This document shows positions 54,786 through 63,244 of a stretch of DNA of 64,000 bases, in pieces. Origin of the DNA: Streptomyces zhaozhouensis (GTDB taxonomy: Bacteria; Actinomycetota; Actinomycetes; Streptomycetales; Streptomycetaceae); contig NZ_OCNE01000010.1 of NCBI RefSeq assembly GCF_900230195.1, positions 124,001 to 188,000 of the forward strand. Reading direction: 5' to 3'. The position numbers were made by a program, and so were the translations under genes. The stretch's first letter is position 1; every line of letters starts with the position of its first letter. The notes beneath the pieces are model-generated. The model was not told the origin of the DNA, did no database searches, and saw only the letters and a list, made by a program, of their open reading frames with translations.

Positions 54786-55640
54786 ATGATCGTTGTCACC
54801 GGCGCCACCGGTGGGCTGGGCGGCGCCACCGTCGCGCACCTCCTGCGGCGCGTGCCCGCCGACCGGATCGGGGTCAGCGTCCGCGACGCCGCCGCGGCGC
54901 GTCACCTCGCCGACCGTGGCGTGCGCGTGCGGCAGGGCTCCTACGAGGACCCGGCCGCGTTGCGTGACTCCTTCGCCGGCGCCGAACAGGTCCTCCTGGT
55001 GTCCGGCAACGACCCGGCCGCCGACCTGGTCGCCCTGCACCGGAACGCCGTCGGGGCCGCGGTCGAGGCCGGCGTCCGACGGATCGTCTACACGAGCCAG
55101 CAGGGCGCCGTCCCGGGCAACCCGTACCCGCCGTCGGACATCCACCGCGCCACCGAGGCGGTCCTCGACGACTCCGGCGTCGCCTGGACCGCGCTGCGCA
55201 ACGGCGCCTACGGCCCGCTCGACCAGGTCCTCGGCCCGTGGCGGCGGACCGGCGTGATCGCCCAGCCGGCGGACGGCCCCGTGCCGTACACCGACCGGGA
55301 CGACATCGCCGAGGCCACGGCGGTCGTACTCGCCGGCGACCGCGCCTTCGACGGCCCCGTGACCCTCACCGCGCCGACCGCCGTCACCCTCGAAGAACTC
55401 GCCGGCATCGCCTCCGGGCTCACCGGCGCCGCCGTCAGGCGCGTCGTCGTGGACGACGCGCGGTGGGTCGCCGACCAGGTCGCGAGCGGTGTGCCGGAGC
55501 GAATGGCCCGGCTCCTGCTGACCTGGTACCAGGCCGCCCGCACCGGCCACTTCGCCGAGGCCGGCCCGCTGCTGGGCGAACTCCTGGGGCGCGAGCCCCG
55601 CACCGCCGCCGACCGGCTCGCGGCCCGCCGAACCGCCTGA
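54786..55640 (+). CDS. NmrA-like NAD(P)-binding oxidoreductase
   Basis: 284 residues from ATG 54786 (GGGTGAGG upstream). Atypical short-chain fold: MIVVTGATGGLGGATVAHLL, RQGSYEDPAALRDSFAGAEQ, QVLLVSGND, RIVYTSQQGA, WTALRNGAYG and a C-terminal GITLTAPTA-like stretch. This pattern is that of the NmrA/QorB (YtfG) group, NAD(P)H sensors or quinone reductases. Divergent from a TetR gene with which it shares a palindromic operator, so it is probably inducible by an electrophile or quinone. Cytoplasmic. Confidence 0.9.
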   Translation: MIVVTGATGGLGGATVAHLLRRVPADRIGVSVRDAAAARHLADRGVRVRQGSYEDPAALRDSFAGAEQVLLVSGNDPAADLVALHRNAVGAAVEAGVRRIVYTSQQGAVPGNPYPPSDIHRATEAVLDDSGVAWTALRNGAYGPLDQVLGPWRRTGVIAQPADGPVPYTDRDDIAEATAVVLAGDRAFDGPVTLTAPTAVTLEELAGIASGLTGAAVRRVVVDDARWVADQVASGVPERMARLLLTWYQAARTGHFAEAGPLLGELLGREPRTAADRLAARRTA

Positions 55641-55679
55641 GGCCGGGGCCGCCGGCTGAGCGCCCGGTCGCCGGTCCGC

Positions 55680-56623
55680 TCACGCCCCGAAGGACGCGCG
55701 GCGGGCACGGGCCGGACCACCGCTCGCCCCGCTCGGCGTCCGCGCCCGGAACGTGCGGCGGTAGGTGTCCGGCGGAACCCCCACCGTGCGCTGGAAGTGG
55801 CGGCGCAACGTGGTCGCCGTTCCCATGCCGGTGGCCGTCGCGATGGCGTCCACCGTGTCGCCCGTGGTCTCCAGCAACTCCTGCGCCCGGCGTATCCGTT
55901 GGGTCAGCAGCCACCTCAGCGGCGTCGTCCCCGTCGCGGCGCGGAAGTGGCGCCCGAGGTGGCGCGCGCTCATGCCCGCGCGCCGGGCCAGGTCCTCCAC
56001 GGTCAACGGCTGGTCCAGCCGCCCCATCACCCACGGGAAGAGCCCCTCCAGCGGTGGTGCGTCGGCGCCGGCAGCGGCGTCGTCACGAACTGGGCCTGCC
56101 CGCCGTCCCGTTGCGGCGGGACCACCAGCCGGCGGGCGAGCGTGTTGGCGACCGCGGAGCCGTGGTCGAGACGGACCAGATGCAGGCACAGGTCCATCGC
56201 GGCGGCCTTGCCCGCCGAGGTCAGCACCGTTCCGTTGTCCACGTACAGCACGCCCGGGTCGACCGTGACCCGGGGATGGCGCGCCGCCAGCACGGCGGCG
56301 TGCGCCCAGTGCGTGGTCGCCCGCCGCCCGTCCAGCAGGCCGGCCGCCGCCAGCACGAACGCGCCCGTGCACAGCGAGGCCACCCGCGCCCCCGCCTCGT
56401 GGGCGGTCCGTACCGCGTCGACCAGGGCGGCCGGCGGCTCCCGCGCGGCGTCCGCCCACCCGGGCACGATCACCGTGTCCGCCTCCGCCAACGCCTCCGC
56501 CAACGCCTCCAGCCCCCGGTCCGGCTCCATCAGGAACCTGGCCCCGCACGTGACCGTCGAGACGGACGCGTGGACGGTGTGAGCGCTCGCCCCGCGCTGA
56601 CCGGAGCGATGGGCCGCCCCCAC
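55680..56623 (-). pseudogene. broken GlxA/AraC-family regulator
   Basis: Two frames together resemble one GlxA-type protein. The 5' part (56623 to about 56030) is most of a DJ-1/PfpI-like domain: ADTVIVPGWAD, RVASLCTGAFVLAAAGLLDG, ATTHWAH, TSAGKAAAMDLCLHLVR, ending in GGQAQFVTTPLPAP. The 3' part, in another frame from about 56058, is an AraC helix-turn-helix pair: DQPLTVEDLARRAGMSARHL and VDAIATATGMGTATTLRRHF. The join needs a one-base shift near 56045-56060. The first ~45 residues (usual VAVLVLDGVPPFELG) are also missing. A sequencing error could explain the shift but not the lost N-terminus. Confidence 0.7.
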
Positions 56624-56792
56624 CGGTTTCTCACCGCCGTGGAGAGGGACGCCGCGAGCGACCCGAGGGCGACCCGGAGGAGTGCGAGGGGTGCGAGGGG
56701 TGCTCCGGCGAGTGCGCGGAGGGAAGCCGGCCGGGCGAGAAGTGGCTCTTCCGGCCCTCCTCGGCCGGCCGCGCCAGGCGGCGGGCGCACCA

Positions 56793-56832
56793 GCACCCGG
56801 GGTTCCGTCCGGCCGGACGGAACCCCGGGTGC
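56793..56832. terminator. 40-bp perfect palindrome, terminator of the SDR gene
   Basis: Arms of 20 bases (56793-56812 and 56813-56832) are exactly complementary, with GGCC at the centre. It lies 43 bp beyond the SDR stop on the minus strand. Confidence 0.75.
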
Positions 56833-56875
56833 GGAGGGACGGTTCGAGGAGCCTCGGCCAGCCGCGGGTGCGGTG

Positions 56876-57664
56876 TCAGGGGCCGACGTGGGGGGCGCGC
56901 GCGGCGGACGAGCCGTCGCGGACGAGCTCGCCCGTGAGGTTGCCGTTGGCTCCCGAGCCGAGGAACAGGACCAGCTTGGCGACGTCGTCCGCGTCGGAGA
57001 GACGACGGGTGGGCGTGCCGGCGGCGAGCCGCTCGACGATCGCCTGGGGGATGGGCGGTCGGCTGTCGGTCAACGTGAAGCCGGGGGCCACCACGTTGAC
57101 GAGTATTCCGTCGCGACCGGCCTCCCAGGCGAGGCCGCGGGCGAGGCCGTGGAGACCCGACTTGGCCGTGCCGTACGGTCCTGGGCCGGGCACGCCCTCC
57201 TCGGCGACGCCCGAGGAGATCAGCACGATCCGGCCCCAGCCGCGCGAGCGCATGTCCGGCAGGACCGCCCGGACCTGGGCGGCGGCGCCGATCAGGTTGG
57301 CGCCGATCATGGCCTGCCACTCCTCAAGCGACACGTCCTCGAAGCGGATGCTCGGGTCCGGCGGACCGTCGCCGCCCCAGCGCACGGCGTTGGCGACGAG
57401 CACGTCGACCCCGCCCCAGGCTTCGACGACCGAGGTCACGGCCTCCTCGATGGTCGGCAGATCCTCCAGGTCGAGCCGGACGGCGAGGGCCCGTCCGCCG
57501 GCGGCCTCGATCTCGGAGACGACCTTCTCGGCCTTCTCCCGACTGCCGCGGTAGGTGAGGGCGACGCGGGCGCCCTCCTGCCCGTAGGCGCGGGCGGTCG
57601 CGGCGCCGATACCGGTCGACGCGCCGGTGACCAGGACCACGCGGTCCCTGAGTGCGGTGTCCAT
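56876..57664 (-). CDS. short-chain dehydrogenase/reductase
   Basis: 262 residues from ATG 57664. Classical SDR: VVLVTGASTGIGAATARAYG cofactor motif, VDVLVANAV in the NNAG position, catalytic Ser in IVLISSGV, and the Tyr-Lys pair in GPYGTAKSGLHG. The EAAGGRALAVRLDLEDL segment after beta-2 suggests NADP preference (arginine in TYRGSRE). Substrate unknown. It sits between the broken GlxA-type regulator and the azoreductase gene, on the same strand as the latter, 77 bp downstream of its stop, so the two may be co-transcribed. Confidence 0.93.
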   Translation of the reverse strand: MDTALRDRVVLVTGASTGIGAATARAYGQEGARVALTYRGSREKAEKVVSEIEAAGGRALAVRLDLEDLPTIEEAVTSVVEAWGGVDVLVANAVRWGGDGPPDPSIRFEDVSLEEWQAMIGANLIGAAAQVRAVLPDMRSRGWGRIVLISSGVAEEGVPGPGPYGTAKSGLHGLARGLAWEAGRDGILVNVVAPGFTLTDSRPPIPQAIVERLAAGTPTRRLSDADDVAKLVLFLGSGANGNLTGELVRDGSSAARAPHVGP

Positions 57665-57740
57665 CGTGCGGGATGTCCTCTCGTGTAGTGGTGGGAAGGG
57701 GTTCGCGGCGGCGAGGCCGGGCTCCGCCCCGCGGAACGGT

Positions 57741-58406
57741 TCAGCTCGCCCGGGCCCCGGCCGGTACGCCGGCGGCCAGCGCCTCGACCGCCCGCAGGGC
57801 GGTGGCCCGGGACGCCTCGTGGGCATCGCGGAACTCCTTCAGGAACGGCATGACCGGGGCATGGGTGAGCTCCGTGTGCACGAACTCCACGTCCTCCAGG
57901 CCGAGTGCCGAGAAGTAGGCACGCAGATAGGGCTCCTGGAAGTCGAACGGCTGCCGGGGAGTGCCGGGGCCGTAGGCGCCGCCGCGGGCGCTGAGGATCA
58001 CCGCGGACTTCCCCGCGAGCGGCAGCCAGGGCAGGGTCACCCGGTCGATCCACGCCTTGAGGGCCGCGGGGACGGAGAAGTTGTACATGGGCGTCCCGAT
58101 GAGCAGGACGTCGGCCGCGAGGAGCTGGACGACGAGGGGGCGGGTCGCCGCCCAAGCCTCGGCCAGTTCCGGCGCGGCCGCCACCTCGTCCATGGCGGCG
58201 AGGTCCCGCACGCCGTTCAGGGAGGACCGGGTCGCCAGCCTCACCCGGGCCTCGTCGAGGGGGGCGACCGGCTCCGCCAGCAGGTCCCGATAGGTGTGGG
58301 TGCCTTCCGGATGGGCGGCCTCCCAGTGTGTGACGAAGGCCGCGCCGAGCTCCCGCGAGAACGAGTCGGTGCGGGCGCTGGCATCCAGGTGCAGCAGATG
58401 CGCCAC
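57741..58406 (-). CDS. azoR: FMN-dependent NADH-azoreductase/quinone reductase
   Basis: 221 residues from the GTG at 58406, which has GGGAGGG eight bases upstream; the ATG at 58412 lies too close to that site but would add only two residues. Flavodoxin-like fold of the AzoR family: LLHLDASARTDSFSRELG phosphate-binding start, VLLIGTPMYNFSVPAALKAWIDRV, and SARGGAYGPG. Such enzymes reduce quinones and azo dyes by two-electron transfer and protect against thiol stress. It is divergent from a MarR gene over two AGATNATCT boxes, so it is very likely repressed by that protein. Confidence 0.93.
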   Translation of the reverse strand: MAHLLHLDASARTDSFSRELGAAFVTHWEAAHPEGTHTYRDLLAEPVAPLDEARVRLATRSSLNGVRDLAAMDEVAAAPELAEAWAATRPLVVQLLAADVLLIGTPMYNFSVPAALKAWIDRVTLPWLPLAGKSAVILSARGGAYGPGTPRQPFDFQEPYLRAYFSALGLEDVEFVHTELTHAPVMPFLKEFRDAHEASRATALRAVEALAAGVPAGARAS

Positions 58407-58425
58407 AGCCATTCCCTCCCAGGCA

Positions 58426-58466
58426 AGATGATCTGATGTCGAGAACAGGCTAACCCAAGATAATCT
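58426..58466. promoter_or_regulatory. paired MarR operators between azoR and its regulator
   Basis: AGATGATCT (58426-58434) and AGATAATCT (58458-58466) are 4-1-4 palindromes 32 bp apart, three helical turns. The -10-like TAGTCT (58494-58499) is six bases before the MarR ATG, pointing to a leaderless mRNA. Confidence 0.6.
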
Positions 58467-58505
58467 CGAATCAAGACGATTTTGAAGCGTTGCTAGTCTG
58501 CTGGT

Positions 58506-59015
58506 ATGTCCCTCACCCCCACCGGCGACCGGGCGTCGGCCGGCCGGCTCCACAGCGATCTGCACTGGCTGTTCGCCCGGCTCAAGCAGGGCCTCGCTAC
58601 GGCGGAGGCGTCGGTCGTGCGCGAGCACGGGATGAGCCTGTGGGGCTACACGGTCCTGATGGCCGTCGTCGAGGCCCCCGTGCGGAGCCAGCTCTCGCTG
58701 GCCCAGGCCGTCTCGGTCGACAAGAGCAAACTCGTCCTGGTCCTCGACGAACTGGAGGCGGCCGGGCTGGTCCGCCGCCGTCCGGACCCCGCCGACCGCA
58801 GGGCCCGCATCATCGAGGTGACCGAGGAGGGCCGACGCGCCCTGGACGCCGCGCGTGCGGACGTCGAGGCGATCGAGACCAGCCTCCTCGCCGACCTGGA
58901 CGCCGGCACCCAGGAGCGGCTGCGCACCGTACTGCGCGGGCTCGTCGGCGCGCCCGTGGCGCGGATCGAGGACGGACGGCAGGCCGACAACGCCTGTGCC
59001 GCGCCCCAGCACTGA
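58506..59015 (+). CDS. MarR-family transcriptional regulator
   Basis: 169 residues. Winged helix-turn-helix (about 35-110): EHGMSLWGYTVLMAVVEAPV, LSLAQAVSVDKSKLVLVLDELEAAGLV and the wing RRRPDPADRRARIIEVTEEG. No Cys is evident in the N-terminal helix, so sensing is probably by ligand, not thiol oxidation. The ATG probably starts a leaderless mRNA. Divergent from azoR, 100 bp apart, with two AGATNATCT boxes between them. Confidence 0.93.
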   Translation: MSLTPTGDRASAGRLHSDLHWLFARLKQGLATAEASVVREHGMSLWGYTVLMAVVEAPVRSQLSLAQAVSVDKSKLVLVLDELEAAGLVRRRPDPADRRARIIEVTEEGRRALDAARADVEAIETSLLADLDAGTQERLRTVLRGLVGAPVARIEDGRQADNACAAPQH

Positions 59016-59247
59016 AAGCCCTCCGGGCCGCGCCGCCCGAGCCCGCCGCCCGAGGCGGGGATCAGGCGCCCAGCGCGGTGACCAGGGGGAGGGGCCCGCC
59101 ACGCGCGGGCCGCAGTCGTCGGAGGGACGGTGGACCACCGACCGACCGGCCGACGCGGTGCGCCGGAGCCGGAGCCGGACACGGACCGCCGCCGACGGCG
59201 ACGGACGCCGCCGAGGCGTTCGGCCACGCGGTACGCGGCCTGGCCGG

Positions 59248-60072
59248 CTACGGCCCCCGACCGCCGCGCAGAAGGAAGACGTCCTCGTGGAACGCGAACA
59301 CGGGCGGCCGCTCGCGGCCGTCCCGGGCCACGACGCGCTGGAACGCCGCCAGGACCGACGGCTCCACGGCGAGGGGATCGGCGTGGCCCAACATCCGGAG
59401 GAGCGCACGGAGGTTCCCGTCCTCCTCGGCGATCGTCCGCAGCCCGAGGCCGATCGGGCGGGTGGTGGGCCGGTACGACGCCGAGACGCGGTACCGCGTC
59501 CAGGGCACGTCCCGTTCCGCCAGCCACGCCGCGAACTCCTCGGCGTGCGCCATCCTCGGCCTCGCCTCGCCGTGCGAGACCCGCACGCCGTGGCGCAGCA
59601 CATAGGAGTCGGAGCGGCGGCTGTGGAGGACGACCACGACGACGGGCGTCGGTCGGCTCCCGCGCGACCGGTCGATCAGGCCCCGCATGAGGGGCTGCCA
59701 GGGATGCAGGTAGTAGAGCACGTGGGACACCAGGACGAGCGACCTCGCCGGTGAGAGGTCCCACGCCAGCGGCGCGGCGTCGAGATGGGCCACCACCGGC
59801 ACCGCCCGGTCCCCCCGCGCGCAGAGGCCGCGATGGGCCTCGACCAGCAGCCTCCGGTCGCGGTCGAGGAGTATCCAGCCGGTCGAGACCGTCAGGCGGT
59901 CGGCCAGCCGCCGGCTCAGGCGGCCGTTCCCGCAGCCGAGGTCCACCACCACGTCCCAGGCACGGGAGGGCAACCGGTCGGCGAGCACGTCGGCCACCCG
60001 GGAGGTCAACGAGGGGAAGGGGCCCGAGGACGAAAGCCCCTGACGGTAGGGGTACGCGTACTCTTCCGGCAC
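59248..60072 (-). CDS. SAM-dependent methyltransferase
   Basis: 274 residues from the GTG at 60072 (AGGGG about 7 bases upstream); the frame opens at 60105. Class I fold: VVVDLGCGNGRLSRRLADRL (motif I), GWILLDRDRRLL, VVAHLDAAPLAWDLSPARSLVLVSHVLYYL and PVVVVVLHSRR. The C-terminal part (RPTTRPIGLGLRTIAEEDGN, FAFHEDVFLLRG) does not point to a specific substrate. It is divergent from the membrane-NUDIX operon at 60269, 196 bp apart, and may or may not be functionally linked. Confidence 0.83.
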   Translation of the reverse strand: MPEEYAYPYRQGLSSSGPFPSLTSRVADVLADRLPSRAWDVVVDLGCGNGRLSRRLADRLTVSTGWILLDRDRRLLVEAHRGLCARGDRAVPVVAHLDAAPLAWDLSPARSLVLVSHVLYYLHPWQPLMRGLIDRSRGSRPTPVVVVVLHSRRSDSYVLRHGVRVSHGEARPRMAHAEEFAAWLAERDVPWTRYRVSASYRPTTRPIGLGLRTIAEEDGNLRALLRMLGHADPLAVEPSVLAAFQRVVARDGRERPPVFAFHEDVFLLRGGRGP

Positions 60073-60268
60073 ACCGGAACCCCTACCCGCCGCGCCCGCG
60101 CCCACGCCCCCTTGTGATCACCCGCCCACGGCTGGTAGGTCTTGCCCGTTCAGCGGGTGTCGAGCCGGCAACGCGTCGACAGGTGACGAGCCGGCATCGT
60201 GCCGAGCCGAACAGGCCGAACGGAACACATCGGAAAGGCACTTCCCGAGACGGATCGGACCTCTCACC

Positions 60269-62173
60269 GTGACCCCAGGGCCGGGAAAGACCTGGCGCGG
60301 CCTGACCGCGTTCGCCGCCAGAAACGCCATCCCCCTCATGGCCGTTTCGCTGATCCTGACCATCCAGGCTTCGTCCCTCTTCGTGGCGGCCGTCCGCGCG
60401 TTCGCCACCAGCTACGTGGGGAGCTTCACGCAGGGCATACTCACGACGGTCGCCTTCGGTCAGATCACGACCGCGACCGTCCAGAGGGCCAGGCACAACC
60501 GGCGCATCGGGCGCATCTACGAAACCCTGAACGCGAGGGTCACACGCGGCCAGGATCTCGACTGCGAGGAACTCCGGGAGGCGTTCCTCGGCCTGCGACT
60601 GCTCGCCGAACTGCGTCGCAGCGGCTGGAGCACCCAGGTGGCCGCCACACCGTCGGAGTGCGGGGTGTTCGTGCTCGGTTACCAGTACCACGGGCACGCG
60701 ATCGAGATATTCGACTTCGACTCCGCCTGCCTCACCGAGCTGGCCAGCAGGGCGGCGGAGGACCGGGGTTACCGGCAGCTGGTGCTGACACACGCGCTCT
60801 CCGCGTTCGTCCCCCACGGCGAACTCGACGCGCTGGCCTCGGAGATCGAGGCCAAGGCGGTGGTCAGGTTCCGGGTCACCTCCCGGTTCTCCGAGGCGGA
60901 CGTGCGGCTGGAGCACAAGATCCGGGCGACCAGCCGGGACCGGTTGACCATCGTCAGCACCACGTCGCAGACCTCCGACTTCCTGACCGGGATCATCGCG
61001 AGAAACGGCAGGAACCTGGAGAAGGTCGAGATAGCGCACGTCTCGCCGCTCGCCGTCTCCCATCCCACGCTGCGCCGGCAGTCCGCCGGGGAAGCCCGCG
61101 TTCCCGCGGCGGTGAAGCCGGAGGGCCAGCAGATAGCGGACCCCGAGACGGACATGCTGCGCCGGGGCGTCCGGATCATCACCGGCCTCGACAAGCTCTG
61201 GAACACCCTGGAACTCCCCGCGGACACCGCCCTGTGCACGGTGGCGCTCACCCAGGCGCACCCGGGCGTGAAGATCCGCGCGCTGCGGAACCTGACGTAC
61301 CTCCAGATCTTCCCCGGCCGACTCGACTACGCGGACAACCTGTACCGCTTCGGCTACGAACTGACCGACGCCCTGCTGATCGCCAGGATCAACGGGTTTC
61401 TGGACCGCTGGACGGCGGACCGGTCGGAACGGTTCCCCAGCCGCGCGGCCGTGGCCGCGCTGACCGCGCGAAGCACCAGCGAACTGGCCCGCTGGCTCCT
61501 CGCCGTCCCCGATGCCGCCCGGAAGATAGCGGACCATCGGGAGCAGTTGTTCAGCCTCCTCCCCGAACCCACCGCCAGAAACGTCGCGCAGGAGGTGCTC
61601 GACCGCTTCTCGGCGGGTCTCGCGGCCGTCGAGAACGCCGCAGTCGATCCCCCGGGAACGGGAGACAGCACGAGGGAACGAATGAACCAGCACCGACTCT
61701 TCGTCCGGCCGGCCCGTATCGACCATGCCGGTCCGAACGTCGTCATCGACAACGGGAATCGCCCGGCCCACGTGTCCGCCGGAGTCGTGGTGCGGCACGG
61801 CGACCGCGTGCTGGTGGTGAGAAAGACCAAACCCCCGAACGAGGGACGGTGGAGCATTCCGGCCGGCCACTGCGAATGGGGGGAGTCGGGCCTGCTCGCC
61901 GCCCGGCGCGAACTCCACGAGGAGGTCGGAATCGAGACGGACGCCCTCCAACTGATGTTCCGGGGAATGCTGCACGAGGGGCAGGAATGCCGTTACGGGG
62001 TCGCCGACCATCTCTGGTTCCTTTTCCGTCACACCACCCCCGAGATCCCCCGCATCCTGCTGTCCCGCTCCGAGTTGGAGGAGTACCGGTGGGTGGACAG
62101 GACGGGCCTGGACGACCTCACCGAGAAGACCCCCGCTTTCGCGCTGCTGTTGCGGAGCGTCGATGCCCTGTGA
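60269..62173 (+). CDS. membrane-anchored protein with C-terminal NUDIX domain
   Basis: 634 residues from GTG 60269 region start at the first codon reading TPGPGKTWRG. Three parts: one or two N-terminal membrane segments (about 18-65: NAIPLMAVSLILTIQASSLF), a middle region of about 430 residues with no family I recognise (CGVFVLGYQYHGHAIEIFDF, KIRALRNLTYLQIFPGRL), and a NUDIX hydrolase (about 505-630) with a complete box beginning at Gly533: GHCEWGESGLLAARRELHEE followed by VGI, all catalytic Glu/Arg present. NUDIX enzymes cut nucleoside diphosphates linked to other groups. Its end overlaps the next gene by 11 bp. Confidence 0.85.
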   Translation: MTPGPGKTWRGLTAFAARNAIPLMAVSLILTIQASSLFVAAVRAFATSYVGSFTQGILTTVAFGQITTATVQRARHNRRIGRIYETLNARVTRGQDLDCEELREAFLGLRLLAELRRSGWSTQVAATPSECGVFVLGYQYHGHAIEIFDFDSACLTELASRAAEDRGYRQLVLTHALSAFVPHGELDALASEIEAKAVVRFRVTSRFSEADVRLEHKIRATSRDRLTIVSTTSQTSDFLTGIIARNGRNLEKVEIAHVSPLAVSHPTLRRQSAGEARVPAAVKPEGQQIADPETDMLRRGVRIITGLDKLWNTLELPADTALCTVALTQAHPGVKIRALRNLTYLQIFPGRLDYADNLYRFGYELTDALLIARINGFLDRWTADRSERFPSRAAVAALTARSTSELARWLLAVPDAARKIADHREQLFSLLPEPTARNVAQEVLDRFSAGLAAVENAAVDPPGTGDSTRERMNQHRLFVRPARIDHAGPNVVIDNGNRPAHVSAGVVVRHGDRVLVVRKTKPPNEGRWSIPAGHCEWGESGLLAARRELHEEVGIETDALQLMFRGMLHEGQECRYGVADHLWFLFRHTTPEIPRILLSRSELEEYRWVDRTGLDDLTEKTPAFALLLRSVDAL

Positions 62174-62906
62174 AGAACAGGTCGTCTGCGTCAGATTCCC
62201 GGGCTACGGAACGACGCGCAGGCTGGGGCGGATCGAGTCCTATTCCTCCTACGCCTACCGCGACTTCGGTATCGACCCCGACCTCTTCGGCCGCCTGCTG
62301 CACACCGTCGCCGCGCTGGCCGCCGAGGTCAGGATCGTGCTCGTCCCCAGCGGGGCCGGCGCCTACCTGCTGACCGACCTCGCCCGCAGACTGAACGTGG
62401 ACCGCGAGGGCGTCGCCGACATCGGCGTTCAGGTGGTCGCGGGCCAGTCGAAGGTCATCCAGCACTGGCTCCGCCGGCACTCCGCGCACCGCTCCACCCT
62501 GGTCGACCACCCCACCGACCTGGCGGAGGCGCTGGGCGGCCACCGGGTCTGCACCCTGCTGCCCTCGCCCGACTTCGACACCACGGACTCGCTGTGGGCC
62601 GCCGCCGCACACCACTCGCGCGCCCGCGTCGCCTGCACGTTCAAGCACTTCTCCCGGCTCAACTCGCTCGGCCCCAACCTCCTCGACCTGCCCCGCCGGC
62701 TGGGCCTGCGCCAGTTGTCGACGGCCTCGCTGGGCTGGCAGGCCGCGGGGGCCCCGCCGATCATCGACGCGCAGACCGCCGACTACCTGGCGCGGAGCCG
62801 ATGCGCCGTGTGGATCCTGCACACCGGCCACCCGGAGGACGTGTCCCGCGTCGTGCGGGGACTCGCGCCGAGCGGCCCCGCGAGACGTGTCGACACGGCC
62901 CGCTAG
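62163..62906 (+). CDS. divergent amino-acid-kinase-fold protein (UMP-kinase-like)
   Basis: 247 residues, ATG 62163 inside the end of the NUDIX gene. The order of elements fits the amino acid kinase superfamily: IVLVPSGAGAYLLTDLARRLN in the position of the VVPGGG helix, DTTDSLWAAAAHHSRARVAC in the position of TDALAA, and a late PIIDAQTADYLARSRCAVWI then LHTGHPEDVSRVVRG, very like the MDLTA...IVVFNMNKPGNLKRVV end of UMP kinases. The usual K-x-G-G near the N-terminus is replaced (VRFPGYG), so catalysis may differ or be lost. No family function assigned; it must work with the NUDIX protein by coupling. Confidence 0.6.
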   Translation: MPCEEQVVCVRFPGYGTTRRLGRIESYSSYAYRDFGIDPDLFGRLLHTVAALAAEVRIVLVPSGAGAYLLTDLARRLNVDREGVADIGVQVVAGQSKVIQHWLRRHSAHRSTLVDHPTDLAEALGGHRVCTLLPSPDFDTTDSLWAAAAHHSRARVACTFKHFSRLNSLGPNLLDLPRRLGLRQLSTASLGWQAAGAPPIIDAQTADYLARSRCAVWILHTGHPEDVSRVVRGLAPSGPARRVDTAR

Positions 62907-63244
62907 GGTCGGGTTCTCGCGGGAGAGGCCGTTCGTAGCGGCACCGGGAACGCGGGAAACGCTCCTGACGTGCGACGACTGGACGTGTCGAGGGCACGAA
63001 AGAGAAAGCGCGAAGCGGAAGGGGCCATGTCGGTTCCCTTTCTGGCCGCCCGCGGCGGCATCCGGCACACGCGCCTATGCCGCACCGCACCGCAAAGTCC
63101 GGAGGCGCGGCGGGAAAGCGTGCCGCGGCGAGACGATTAACTCAGCGCCGACGGCGGAAACAAGCGGAGGGCCACTTCGTCCGTGGCCGCACACCCAGGC
63201 AGGGTCCCCGCTGATCCGCCTTCTCGCCCAAAGGGGAAGAATTG

